Source: Flavobacteriaceae bacterium UBA3179
GTDB lineage: Bacteria; Bacteroidota; Bacteroidia; Flavobacteriales; Flavobacteriaceae
Length of the DNA: 50,006 nt
Assembly: GCA_002364245.1 (NCBI GenBank)
Contig: DEXR01000007.1
Span: 6,284-56,289 of the forward strand
Direction: 5' to 3'
Within the stretch, counting starts at the first letter, position 1; each line of letters opens with the position of its first letter. This document shows, in pieces, positions 37,328 to 46,026 of the stretch. The translations under genes and the position numbers were made by a program. The notes beneath the pieces are model-generated. The model was not told the origin of the DNA. It was given only the letters and a program-made list of their open reading frames with translations, and made no database searches.

Positions 37328-39817
37328 TTAAAGGGTAAAAGCATTGTTATTTACGAAAAATAGACTGTTTACAAATAGTAATTTTCCATTCTGCCAGAAC
37401 GAACGGAACAGGACATCGTCCACCAAATAGATTACCGAACCTTGCCCTAATCTATCTTCACCAAATACTAATGAGTTGGTTAAACTTTTTTTGGCATCAT
37501 CGCCTGCAAACCCAGAAACATTTTCTGCTTCGCCTTTAATATAACCTACATTATAACCGGAGTCTAAAAAGCTATAGGAGGTACTGCCTAACTTTAAACT
37601 GAAATACGTATCGTCATACCCAAAAGCCATAGGGTGCGAAGGATCCATCATTACTTTAAAGATACTTCCGGTAATCATGTTTTTGGTGCTTTCCCGCTCC
37701 CGTTGGTCGTAGGGAGTAAGGTTATCGCTTTTGGTTGAATCGCTGCTTTCTTGTTTAGATTCTTCTTTATTCATTTTTAAAGCAAAATCATCTTTCCCTT
37801 TAAAACTGCGTAAGGCATTGCCTATGGCTATCACTTTACCACCACTACGTACCCAATTTTTTAGGGTAGCAAAGGTGTCATCATTTAAAACACCATCATA
37901 CCAACCATCGGGCATGACGAGTACATCATAGTTGCGTAGGTTGATGTCCTCAAAATCATCTGTGTTAATTGAAGTGATTGGATATTCCAATTGCTTTTCA
38001 AAAAAGTGCCAAATAGCACCATAACTTAACGAAGACGTACCTTCTCCGCGTAATACGGCGATACGTTGTTTGTTAACCATCTTAATATCGGGTGAACCAA
38101 AGTCGGTCATCGTATCGGCAAAACTGGTATTTGAAGCGTACAATACCCGTTTGTGTTTGTTAGCCAATTCGGTTACGGTGGTATCAAAAGTGGTATTATT
38201 TTTATTGTCACTTCGTGTAATAACTAAACTTCCACGGTCAAAAGTAGTTCCATTAAAACTTAATTTCTTTTCTGAAAAACGCACACGGATATCGTGTTTC
38301 AGCAAATCAGCCAAAAAAGTAGCATCGTCCATACTGTTCCACTTGGTAATATAACCGGCAGCATTTGAAACCGTAGTATTGTTTTTAAAAGTAGCAGGCG
38401 GATTTGCAGTTGCCGAAACCAATGAGGTGCTCGCTACGGCATCCAATCCGTACGCATAGGGAAGACTCCACGCAGTAATATCATAGGTGACGGGAGTGGA
38501 AAGTTTTGTTTTAGGTTCAAATAAAACCTGCACCATTTTACCCTTTGGCTGGTTGGTGCTCACCACCAACGCATGTTCAGCTTTCATAGAACCAGATTTG
38601 GCATCCGCATAATTATAGCCTGTAACCGTTCCACTATTGGTATAACCATATTGTATTTGATGAATGTCTAATAATTCAGTTAATGCATGAATGTTATCTG
38701 GCTTTCCGGTTAGCACATAGCTTTTGTGTTTTAAATTGGTGTTGGTGAAAAACTTCTTGAATTCTGAAGTTAATGTAGCCGCATTCTTAGATGCTACTTC
38801 TATGGTAGAAAGTCCTGTAGTGGTATGGTGAGCCACACGATCTTCTAAGGTAAGCTCAAATCCTTCGTCGGTATTAATGCCCAAACCTGCAAATCCGTGC
38901 CCGGCCTGCTCATAAGTCATCCCAATGGCTCCCATATAAATAGGGTAGGTGTCCCCATAACTAGGATATAATAAGTCGAATCGTTCGCGGGTAAAGAATA
39001 GCCAACCTTCTTTGTCAAAATATTTAGCGTGGTTTTTACCAATTTGTGTTTGAAAATCCCGCTGAAAAGGGGTGATAATTTCGTGAAATGGTTCGGCTGC
39101 GGGGGCAAAATAATAAGGGTTATTAATACCTTGTTCGTGAAAATCTACGTGTATCTGTGGCATCCATTTATTGTATAGTTTAAGACGCTCACGGCTTTCT
39201 ACTTGAGAAGCCCAGGCCCAATCACGGTTCAAGTCAAAAAGGTAATGATTTGGGCGTCCGCCTGGCCAAGGTTCGTGATGTTCGGTTGCTTCTTGCGATG
39301 CGTTATATGGAGATGCTTTTACTTGGTTGTACCAGTTAACATAACGGTCCCGACCATCGGGATTTACAGATGGGTCAATAATAACAATCGTATTTTGCAA
39401 CCAATCTTGCTTTTCAGTAATTAATTTATACAGCGTATTTATCGCCGCCTCAGTACTAGAAGCTTCATTGCCATGTACGTTATAGCTAAGCCAGACAATA
39501 GCTTTTTCAGGATTGGCAGAACCAGATTCGATCCCTATACTCTTTAGATTATTGGTTCTAATGGTTTCAATATTCTTGATATTTGCTTCTGAAGAAACAA
39601 TAGCGTAGGTAAGCGATCTACGCTCATTGGTTTTACCATAGGTTTGGTAGGTAACCATATTGCTGTTCTCGGCTACGTGTTCAAAGTAATTAACTACATC
39701 TGCATGTCGTGAAAACTGAGTACCGATTTTATACTCTAAAAACTCATCAGGAGATTGAAGCTGTGCGAATGTTATGGTAGAAATAAATAAAAAGAGGAGC
39801 GTAAAACGAGTTGTCAT
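37328..39817 (-). CDS. M14 family zinc carboxypeptidase, exported
   Basis: 829 residues from ATG 39817, where MTTRFTLLFLFISTITFAQ is a clear signal peptide; the frame runs upstream to 39901 but through repeat copy B, so the longer form is rejected. The zinc site is NVHGNEASS (His115, Glu118) with the third ligand in PQIHVDFHEQG, and the substrate arginine region is DPSVNPDGRDRY. A C-terminal part with GEGTSSLSYGAIWHFF and VMPDGWYDGVL (about 600-680) is a glutamine-amidotransferase-like domain common in this flavobacterial group. It likely digests peptides in the periplasm or outside the cell. Confidence 0.92.
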   Translation of the reverse strand: MTTRFTLLFLFISTITFAQLQSPDEFLEYKIGTQFSRHADVVNYFEHVAENSNMVTYQTYGKTNERRSLTYAIVSSEANIKNIETIRTNNLKSIGIESGSANPEKAIVWLSYNVHGNEASSTEAAINTLYKLITEKQDWLQNTIVIIDPSVNPDGRDRYVNWYNQVKASPYNASQEATEHHEPWPGGRPNHYLFDLNRDWAWASQVESRERLKLYNKWMPQIHVDFHEQGINNPYYFAPAAEPFHEIITPFQRDFQTQIGKNHAKYFDKEGWLFFTRERFDLLYPSYGDTYPIYMGAIGMTYEQAGHGFAGLGINTDEGFELTLEDRVAHHTTTGLSTIEVASKNAATLTSEFKKFFTNTNLKHKSYVLTGKPDNIHALTELLDIHQIQYGYTNSGTVTGYNYADAKSGSMKAEHALVVSTNQPKGKMVQVLFEPKTKLSTPVTYDITAWSLPYAYGLDAVASTSLVSATANPPATFKNNTTVSNAAGYITKWNSMDDATFLADLLKHDIRVRFSEKKLSFNGTTFDRGSLVITRSDNKNNTTFDTTVTELANKHKRVLYASNTSFADTMTDFGSPDIKMVNKQRIAVLRGEGTSSLSYGAIWHFFEKQLEYPITSINTDDFEDINLRNYDVLVMPDGWYDGVLNDDTFATLKNWVRSGGKVIAIGNALRSFKGKDDFALKMNKEESKQESSDSTKSDNLTPYDQRERESTKNMITGSIFKVMMDPSHPMAFGYDDTYFSLKLGSTSYSFLDSGYNVGYIKGEAENVSGFAGDDAKKSLTNSLVFGEDRLGQGSVIYLVDDVLFRSFWQNGKLLFVNSLFFVNNNAFTL

Positions 39818-39868
39818 GAATTGAATGTTTTTTAAGGTTTTAAAGATAGCTGAATTTATGTAAAAAAC

Positions 39869-40013
39869 TGAGTCTTCGATATACTTCGACAGGCTCAGCA
39901 CAACGCACCCCTCGTGTCGTCGGAGTGTTCAGGCATCAAAAGTATTTAAAGTGTAAGATATTTGAGTGAATTTGGGAGACCGGTAGGGATCACTAATTAG
40001 TATCGAAGACTCA
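39869..40013 (+). repeat. Dispersed intergenic repeat, copy B, with 13-base terminal inverted repeats
   Basis: TGAGTCTTCGATA (39869-39881) and TATCGAAGACTCA (40001-40013) are perfect complements and bound a 145-base block. Inside are CACCCCTCGTGTCGTCGGAG (39906-39925) and TTTGAGTGAATT...TAGGGATCAC...GTATCGAA (39961-40007), shared with copy A. It lies between the divergent M14 peptidase and pcm genes. The 303-base gap here holds little else except the pcm leader. Confidence 0.78.
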
Positions 40014-40120
40014 TTAGCCCAATATTTCAACAACTTACACTCGCCAAAAAAGATAAGCGCGATTTTGACCTATTGATATATAAAAAGTTCTTTATTTTGT
40101 AAAACAAAAACAGATTAAAA

Positions 40121-40762
40121 GTGAAAGATACCTACACCCATAAAGGCATGCGAAAACGTTTGGTTGAAACCTTAAAAGCCAAAGGAATAAAAAATAAATC
40201 CGTATTAGAAGCCATCAATGCTATCCCTAGGCATTTGTTTATGGATTCAGGTTTTATTGAACATGCGTATGTGGATAAAGCATTTCCTATTGCTGCAGAC
40301 CAAACAATCTCGCAACCTTATACTGTAGCCCGCCAAACTGAACTTTTGGAAGTTACAAAGGGAGATAAAGTGTTGGAAATAGGCACGGGAAGTGGGTATC
40401 AAACCGCTGCATTGTTAGAAATGGGGGTTATTGTATTTTCTATTGAGCGACAAAATGAATTGTTTAAAAAAACAAAACGCTTTTTACCAAAGCTAGGCTA
40501 CCGTCCTAAACGATTAATATTTGGCGATGGCTATAAAGGCTTGCCAGAAGAAGCGCCTTACGATGGTATTGTCGTTACCGCCGGTGCTCCTTTTGTCCCT
40601 AATCCGTTATTGGCACAGTTAAAAGTAGGGGGTAGGTTGGTTATTCCGGTTGGGGAGAAGAACCAAATTATGACTGTTTTTACACGTACTTCGGAAAAAG
40701 AGTTTGAAAAAAATGAATATGGCGAATTCCGGTTTGTTCCTTTATTGGAGGATAAAAATTAG
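40121..40762 (+). CDS. pcm: Protein-L-isoaspartate O-methyltransferase
   Basis: 213 residues from a GTG start. It methylates isoaspartyl residues in damaged proteins using S-adenosylmethionine, in the cytosol. The substrate-binding segment is DQTISQPYTVARQTELL (about 60-76), SAM motif I is VLEIGTGSGYQTA (84-96), and the later VVTAGAPFVPNPLLAQLKVG is typical. The last bases overlap the convergent DUF5686 gene by four (TTAG). Confidence 0.94.
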   Translation: MKDTYTHKGMRKRLVETLKAKGIKNKSVLEAINAIPRHLFMDSGFIEHAYVDKAFPIAADQTISQPYTVARQTELLEVTKGDKVLEIGTGSGYQTAALLEMGVIVFSIERQNELFKKTKRFLPKLGYRPKRLIFGDGYKGLPEEAPYDGIVVTAGAPFVPNPLLAQLKVGGRLVIPVGEKNQIMTVFTRTSEKEFEKNEYGEFRFVPLLEDKN

Positions 40763-43236
40763 TCTAAAAATCCTAAAAATTTCAACCCGAAAACAAAAGC
40801 GCCATCGCTAGTTCCATTGTAGTAAGAACGAACGTAATCCAATCGTAAAAAACGGAAGTTTCCAATACCAAGATTGTCTATACCTACTGAAAATTCGCTG
40901 TACGGCTTGTTGTTTTCAATACTTAAAAGATGTGCACCTGCCACTAAATTAAAGTTCAACTGATTAATACCAGGTATTTTACCTAGAACCCATCCTTTAA
41001 AATCGTGTTCTAAGTGCCCTTCAAAATAGCTTTTGTTCGTGCTTAATTGATAGTACGGAAGTAAATTAAATACATTGGTGTAGTTTGAAGAAGTACCTAT
41101 GCGCGTTTGGTTTCCATTGAAATGCTGGTAATCTACAAAACTGATGTTGTCACCATTAAAAAACGTTCCACCTTTTAATCGGTAGGTAAACTCTCCTTTA
41201 TTACCAGTGTTTATAGATTGAGATAGATTCGCTCGCAGCTGGCTGTAATTATAGTCGTTATTTGAAGCACCCAAACCATTTTCAAAAGTTATGGAAAGTG
41301 CCGGATACTTATTGTTTCCTAAATTATACTTTCCATCAGGATAGGTCATATATTTTTGACCAAAGGTAATATCGGCTCTAATACCCGTTTTAAAGATTTC
41401 ATGTTCATTAATTGCCGCATTGCCAGAGTCCGAAGGATTTAATGGATTGTTCGAAGTGTATGAAACATCATCATTAGGGATGGTTACATAATCGGTATTA
41501 TTGAACAGTGGTTTCCGTTGTTCGTACCCAAAGTTGGTAAAAAGACGCAATCCGTTGAAGAGTTCTTGGCTATAAGCAGCTTTGGCGTAATTCAGTTCGT
41601 ACAGCTTCATAAAATTTCGTCCAAAGAAGAGGGTAGAAACTGTGTTTACAATTGGCGAAATAGGTTCTTCGGCATTAAACTGTTGTACCTTACTTCCGCC
41701 GAAAAGAGACAACCGTAATCTATTGGTGCGGTTAAAATTCTTTGTGATTCCACCGGTAAAACGCAATCTGTCTTCTGAAATTCCATAATTCGCATCACCG
41801 TAAATGGAAAGCCATTCGGTTTGGTTTTCATCGTACCACTTAAAATATCGAAGTCCGGCACTGCCATTCCACCCTTGAACGGTGTTGAAATTGATACCGG
41901 GAAAAATCCCGTCGTAGCTCACGCTCCATTTGTCATAGCTATTTTTATAGGAATATCCGGTGATGATGTCCAGTGGTTTCAGTTTATTGGAAACTGCATC
42001 AACCGAGTCTAAATACTTCTTCGATTTCCGAAGTTCTTGTATGCTGTCTTTCTTTATATAATCTTTCAACTCTTCATCGGTGAGCGGAACGGGTCGTGTG
42101 CCTTTCCAGAAAAGACTATCTTTTTTATTGGCTTCTTCAGCAAAGGAAAGTACTTCGTTTGTAAAGGATTTTTCAGAAAATTGAGGTTGAAAATCATAAT
42201 TGCTGTATACGGCAATAAACTGTCCATCCCCCTGAAAACCTAAAAATTTAAAACTAAAATCAATGGTCTGCGATCGTTTTACCCAACTGTCGGTTTTTGG
42301 GTCAAATTTAAAGTTTTGTTTAAATAAGAGTTTGTTGACCATCGGTACTTGAATGGCCGAACCCGTAGTGTTAAGTTCGGTTCCGTAGAGCTGCCAATCA
42401 TCTTCTACAATATAAATAAATCCTTCCCACACTCGATCTTTTGGACGTTTTGGGGTTACTTTTATTTTATTAATAAGCTTATCGCCTTCGTAAAAAATTC
42501 CGTCGAGTGTGTATCGGTAATAGTTAAAAGCATTGTCAGCAATGGGCGAAACAATGGAAGCGTTAAGGTCGATCGAGTTTTCGTAAAACGAAAAATTAGC
42601 ATCTTGCGCACTGTTAAAGCTAAACCCATTATCGTTACCACTTACTTTACTGGCAATTATTTTTTCCTTAAAATCATCGGGTTGTTGGTAAGCAATTTTG
42701 CTAATAGTTTCAGAAAGATAAATGATTCCCGTTCTTGTAGAATCGAGTGCTCCGTCAAAATCGCCCACTTCTTGTCCGAGTATTTTTTCAGGCAAATCTT
42801 CTACGCGCCAAATACCACGGGAATAGAAATCTGCGGTGTAAGCAGCGATTTTTTCAAGGTTGATTTTACGTTTTGCAATCGTCTCGCGGATAATTCGATA
42901 TGCTGGATCTTCGTTGTTAGAGACAACTACTTCATCAAGACTGACCGATTCTTCTTCCAATGTTACATTTAACACGTACGGGAATGAAGTGGCGTCAATG
43001 GTTTTAGTAAGCGTTTTATATCCTAAAAATTGAAAAATGACTTCGTATTTAGCTGTTTTAGAAATATCTAATCGATAATTACCTGAGTCGTTTGTTGTTG
43101 TGCCTTTGTAAGAATCTTTTAGATATATGTTGACAAATGGAAGTGGGTTTTCGTTGGTGTCGGTTACTTTCCCAACTATCTGGGCTTGCGATATGATTGT
43201 TGAAAGTAAGGCAATAGCGAGTACAAATCTTGTCAT
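40759..43236 (-). CDS. DUF5686 family outer-membrane protein with carboxypeptidase-regulatory-like domain
   Basis: 825 residues. Signal peptide about 1-18 (ISQAQ), a CarboxypepD_reg-like domain (VGKVTDTNENPLPFVNIYLK, about 21-40, to about 95), then the DUF5686 region (AYRIIRETIAKRKINLEKIA, about 107-126, onwards) and a C-terminal beta-barrel-like part ending FVFGLKFLGFLD, with aromatic residues suited to an outer-membrane barrel. Family function is unknown; an outer-membrane location is inferred. It is followed by no gene on its strand and is monocistronic. Confidence 0.9.
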   Translation of the reverse strand: MTRFVLAIALLSTIISQAQIVGKVTDTNENPLPFVNIYLKDSYKGTTTNDSGNYRLDISKTAKYEVIFQFLGYKTLTKTIDATSFPYVLNVTLEEESVSLDEVVVSNNEDPAYRIIRETIAKRKINLEKIAAYTADFYSRGIWRVEDLPEKILGQEVGDFDGALDSTRTGIIYLSETISKIAYQQPDDFKEKIIASKVSGNDNGFSFNSAQDANFSFYENSIDLNASIVSPIADNAFNYYRYTLDGIFYEGDKLINKIKVTPKRPKDRVWEGFIYIVEDDWQLYGTELNTTGSAIQVPMVNKLLFKQNFKFDPKTDSWVKRSQTIDFSFKFLGFQGDGQFIAVYSNYDFQPQFSEKSFTNEVLSFAEEANKKDSLFWKGTRPVPLTDEELKDYIKKDSIQELRKSKKYLDSVDAVSNKLKPLDIITGYSYKNSYDKWSVSYDGIFPGINFNTVQGWNGSAGLRYFKWYDENQTEWLSIYGDANYGISEDRLRFTGGITKNFNRTNRLRLSLFGGSKVQQFNAEEPISPIVNTVSTLFFGRNFMKLYELNYAKAAYSQELFNGLRLFTNFGYEQRKPLFNNTDYVTIPNDDVSYTSNNPLNPSDSGNAAINEHEIFKTGIRADITFGQKYMTYPDGKYNLGNNKYPALSITFENGLGASNNDYNYSQLRANLSQSINTGNKGEFTYRLKGGTFFNGDNISFVDYQHFNGNQTRIGTSSNYTNVFNLLPYYQLSTNKSYFEGHLEHDFKGWVLGKIPGINQLNFNLVAGAHLLSIENNKPYSEFSVGIDNLGIGNFRFLRLDYVRSYYNGTSDGAFVFGLKFLGFLD

Positions 43237-43375
43237 AGATAGGCGGTTTTCTTGTAAGACGAGAAACTGATTGCTTTGTTACGGTTTTGTGCTAACTTTG
43301 AAAAAAGGCGTGATATTTTGTTTAACTTTATTCAAGTCTAATATCTCTTATCTAAAAGCGAAGCGTTCCATTACC

Positions 43376-43840
43376 TTAATTATTAAACGCTTTCTTAATA
43401 CGGCTTAAGTCTCGCTTGGTTTCTCGCTTTTTAATGGCTTCACGCTTGTCGTATTGCTTTTTACCTTTACACAAGGCAATTTGAAGTTTTGCTAAACCAC
43501 GATCGTTGGTGAACATTTTCAGCGGAATAATAGTTAACCCTGTGTTACTCACTTCTTTTTCTAGCTTTTTAAGCTCGTTTCGATTTAAAAGAAGTTTACG
43601 TTCACTTTTTGGGTTATGATTAAAGCTGGTCGCATGCGAATATTCTTGAACTGTCATATTAATAACAAACAGTTCACCATCTTGAAATTCACAAAAACTC
43701 TCTGCAATTGAAGCTTTTCCCTCACGTATTGCTTTAATTTCGGTGCCTGCCAAAACAATCCCAGCAACGTAAGTGTCTAAAATTTCATATTCAAACCGAG
43801 CTTTACGGTTTTTTATATTTACATTTTTCTGAAGTGCCAT
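43376..43840 (-). CDS. smpB: SsrA-binding protein
   Basis: 154 residues from ATG 43840 (MALQKNVNIKNRKA); an upstream TTG at 43858 adds six residues unlike the family. SmpB binds tmRNA and brings it to stalled ribosomes for trans-translation. Signature segments: FEYEILDTYVAGIVLAGTEI, KAIREGKASIAESFCEF, and the C-terminal basic tail KKQYDKREAIKKRETKRDLS. The ssrA tmRNA gene itself was not seen in the window. A TATTTTTG element ends seven bases before the ATG. Confidence 0.96.
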   Translation of the reverse strand: MALQKNVNIKNRKARFEYEILDTYVAGIVLAGTEIKAIREGKASIAESFCEFQDGELFVINMTVQEYSHATSFNHNPKSERKLLLNRNELKKLEKEVSNTGLTIIPLKMFTNDRGLAKLQIALCKGKKQYDKREAIKKRETKRDLSRIKKAFNN

Positions 43841-43846
43841 AGAAAA

Positions 43847-43854
43847 CAAAAATA
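43847..43854 (-). promoter_or_regulatory. Candidate -7 promoter element of smpB
   Basis: Minus-strand TATTTTTG matches TAnnTTTG and ends seven bases before the smpB ATG, predicting a leaderless or almost leaderless mRNA. No clear -33 element. Confidence 0.35.
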
Positions 43855-43909
43855 ACAAGTTTAACGTACTATCCTTTTAAAACTATCATAACTTTTGCAA
43901 GCGATTGTT

Positions 43910-43917
43910 TATTTTTG
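43910..43917 (+). promoter_or_regulatory. Candidate -7 promoter element of the DUF6503 gene
   Basis: Plus-strand TATTTTTG matches TAnnTTTG and ends 16 bases before the ATG at 43934. A TTTG lies 12 bases upstream of it, closer than the usual 17-23. Confidence 0.35.
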
Positions 43918-43933
43918 ATATTAAAATAAACCG

Positions 43934-44710
43934 ATGAAAAAATTAGCCTTTCTTTTTCTGCTCATCATTATAGTTTCTTGTAAAGATTCAAAAACCGAAA
44001 CAAGCGACGTGACTAATTCCGAAATGAACCTAACGGCTCAAACTATTATAGATAAAGCTATTGAGAAAGCGTGTAATGGCAATTGCGACCACGCTGAAGT
44101 ATCATTTACTTTTAGAGACAAAGCATATAAGAGTAAACGTTTAGAAGGTGCTTATGCACTAGAAAGAATAACTAACGACTCTACAGGTATAATTCGCGAC
44201 GAACTAACAAACGAAGGTTTTACACGTTCTGTAAACGATATTGTATTGCAATTGGCAGATACTACAGCGCTCAAATTAAGTAATAGTGTAAATTCGGTTC
44301 ATTATTTTTCACAATTGCCATATGGACTTAATGCTCCTGCTGTTCAAAAGGAATTAATAGGTATCGATACTATTAAAGACCAACCCTATTACGAAGTGAG
44401 AATTACTTTTAAAAAAGAAGGTGGCGGCACCGACCACGACGATGAGTTTATGTATTGGGTACACCAAAAAGATTTTACAGTAGACTATTTAGCGTACAGC
44501 TATGCCGTTGAGGGAGGTGGCATTCGTTTTCGCGAAGCCTATAATCCTCGGGTTATTAAAGGCATCCGTTTTGTAGATTACAATAATTATAAAACTGAAG
44601 ATTTAAGTACGCCACTATCAGAACTTGATAATTTGTTTGAGGCCCAGGCATTGCCTTTGCTTTCCAAAATTGAAACAGAAAACGTGGAAGTAGAGCTACT
44701 TAATCAATAG
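43934..44710 (+). CDS. DUF6503 family lipoprotein
   Basis: 258 residues. Lipobox IIVSC (Cys16) followed by KDSKTE, acidic residues after Cys that suit surface lipoproteins in this phylum. The mature part starts with TAQTIIDKAIEKACNG and has FRDKAYKSKRLEGAYALER and a GGGTDHDDEFMYWVHQKDF stretch, typical of DUF6503. Function unknown; no enzymatic motif is evident. It converges on, and overlaps by 11 bases, the histidine phosphatase gene. Confidence 0.85.
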   Translation: MKKLAFLFLLIIIVSCKDSKTETSDVTNSEMNLTAQTIIDKAIEKACNGNCDHAEVSFTFRDKAYKSKRLEGAYALERITNDSTGIIRDELTNEGFTRSVNDIVLQLADTTALKLSNSVNSVHYFSQLPYGLNAPAVQKELIGIDTIKDQPYYEVRITFKKEGGGTDHDDEFMYWVHQKDFTVDYLAYSYAVEGGGIRFREAYNPRVIKGIRFVDYNNYKTEDLSTPLSELDNLFEAQALPLLSKIETENVEVELLNQ

Positions 44711-45224
44711 TAAGTACTTGTACTTTAGACTTCGTGCCAACTACGGTAACTACATATAAAGATCCATTATCGGTGTCATCCATATTAGGGTACTTTTCTT
44801 CGCCAATTATTTTATTCACAAATTGAGGTGTGGTATTACTGTGCCCAACCACTAAAACTGTTTTACCCTGTGTTCTCATTTTAAAATCTTCACTATAAAG
44901 GTTTTCGGGTGAATATGGTGTTAACTTCACATCACTTTGTAAAGATATAGCCGAAACCGTCTGTTGTGTACGGTTATATTCGGTAGAATAAATTTCATCA
45001 AATTTTATTTTCTGAAATATCTTCGTCCACAAAGCAGCACGGGCAATCCCTTCTTCGTTAAGGTCTGGGTTTTTGTTGTCTGGGTCGCTTCGGTCTTTTT
45101 CAGCGTGACGGATTAAATAATAGGTAGTAATTTCTGGAATGGTGGTATTTGGTTCAGGCCGTTTCATATCACCACAGGAAAATAGTAAAACGGATAGAAT
45201 GCAAAGTGCAAATAGCTTTTTCAT
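44700..45224 (-). CDS. Histidine phosphatase family lipoprotein
   Basis: 174 residues. Lipobox LLFSC (Cys17), then a phosphoglycerate mutase-like fold: the catalytic YYLIRHAEK (RHA motif, about residues 36-44), SxxxRTQQT (the RTxQT arginine), and VVGHSNT carrying the second histidine. It should dephosphorylate an unknown substrate in the periplasm or at the outer membrane. Overlaps the DUF6503 gene tail to tail. Confidence 0.9.
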   Translation of the reverse strand: MKKLFALCILSVLLFSCGDMKRPEPNTTIPEITTYYLIRHAEKDRSDPDNKNPDLNEEGIARAALWTKIFQKIKFDEIYSTEYNRTQQTVSAISLQSDVKLTPYSPENLYSEDFKMRTQGKTVLVVGHSNTTPQFVNKIIGEEKYPNMDDTDNGSLYVVTVVGTKSKVQVLTID

Positions 45225-45408
45225 GTTTTTTTATTTTTTAAAAATCTCGCGCCTTAATACTCAATACTAACATCTAACCAAGTAAAATAACACATTTTAA
45301 GAAACTTTAGTAATAAAATAACGAAACGATATAAAATTTTATAAAACCCTTATGGCATTTTGCTTCTTCTGAAAAGTATCTTTATGTAAACAAAAAAAAT
45401 AAATTATT

Positions 45409-45594
45409 ATGAACTCAGAACAATTGAAAGGAAAATGGAACCAAATAAAAGGAAACGTTAAACAAAAGTATGGCGTTGAAATGGATGATGATGAAACTTT
45501 TTCAGAAGGAAAGTTGGATGAAGTAGTTGGTAAAATTCAAGAAAAAACCGGGAAAGCAAAAGAAGATATTAAAAAAGAGATTGACAGTTGGTAG
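45409..45594 (+). CDS. CsbD family stress-response protein
   Basis: 61 residues of low-complexity, highly charged helical sequence. EQLKGKWNQIKGNVKQKYG and the KLDEVVGKIQEKTGKAKEDI segment are the CsbD pattern. In Bacillus CsbD is part of the general stress regulon; the molecular role is unknown. It is a single gene followed by a very strong terminator. A TATCTTTA sequence at 45377 could be its -7 element. Confidence 0.93.
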   Translation: MNSEQLKGKWNQIKGNVKQKYGVEMDDDETFSEGKLDEVVGKIQEKTGKAKEDIKKEIDSW

Positions 45595-45616
45595 ATAAAG
45601 CCTATTGTCCGTAAAT

Positions 45617-45658
45617 AATAAAAAATCCGCTTACAGAAATGTAAGCGGATTTTTTATT
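45617..45658 (+). terminator. Bidirectional rho-independent terminator after csbD-like gene
   Basis: A perfect 19-base-pair stem (ending CCGCTTACA / TGTAAGCGG) with a GAAA tetraloop and runs of A and T on the flanks, 22 bases past the stop. It would work on both strands. Confidence 0.93.
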
Positions 45659-46026
45659 ATGTCAACTCCTTTATTGATATTTCTTTTGGGCAAGAACTCT
45701 ATTTTTATCCCAAACGTTAAAACTTTAAGCCAATAATTTTTGAAAGCTACCTTTATTATTTTTCCTCAAATAAAAAGAGGAAAAACCCTGAATAATTTCA
45801 AGTATTTACCTCTCATAAATCGATGGCATCCTTTTTAAATTTGCAACAATATGCATTTCTATCGCAACCGAGGTTTAGATATGTCGACTCATAAAGCATC
45901 ATAAACAAAGGGTTTTCGAAGCATGTTACATACGTACAATACTTTGTTACATACGTTATATCCAAAATTAAAGGATAGCGGTAGTTTTATAACACAACAA
46001 AAAATGAACACTTAAATATTTAAATT
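45659..46026. other. Intergenic region ahead of the exported-protein cluster
   Basis: No gene. It contains a hairpin TTTTTCCTC-loop-GAGGAAAAA (about 45758-45785), the direct repeats described separately, and a TAGTTTTA (45982-45989) that is one base off TAnnTTTG, 45 bases before the ATG of the first cluster gene. Confidence 0.5.
45924..45956 (+). promoter_or_regulatory. Two-copy direct repeat, possible regulator-binding site
   Basis: TGTTACATACGT occurs at 45924-45935 and again at 45945-45956: identical 12-mers whose starts are 21 bases apart, two turns of the helix. That puts both on one face of the DNA, as with LytTR-type response-regulator sites. They end 25 bases before a -7-like TAGTTTTA, the usual place for an activator. 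Confidence 0.5.

Noticed and set aside
39818..39901. Longer N-terminus for the M14 peptidase
   Set aside because: The extra 28 residues are encoded partly by repeat copy B, and would mask a clear signal peptide at the internal ATG.
40061..40100. Promoter for pcm (TTTG at 40064 and TATTTTG at 40093)
   Set aside because: The -7 candidate is one base short of TAnnTTTG and the 25-base spacing is too long, so not listed as a feature.
42349..42972. 207-codon plus-strand open frame
   Set aside because: It is antisense to the DUF5686 gene, has no recognisable motif, and is explained by codon bias on the other strand.
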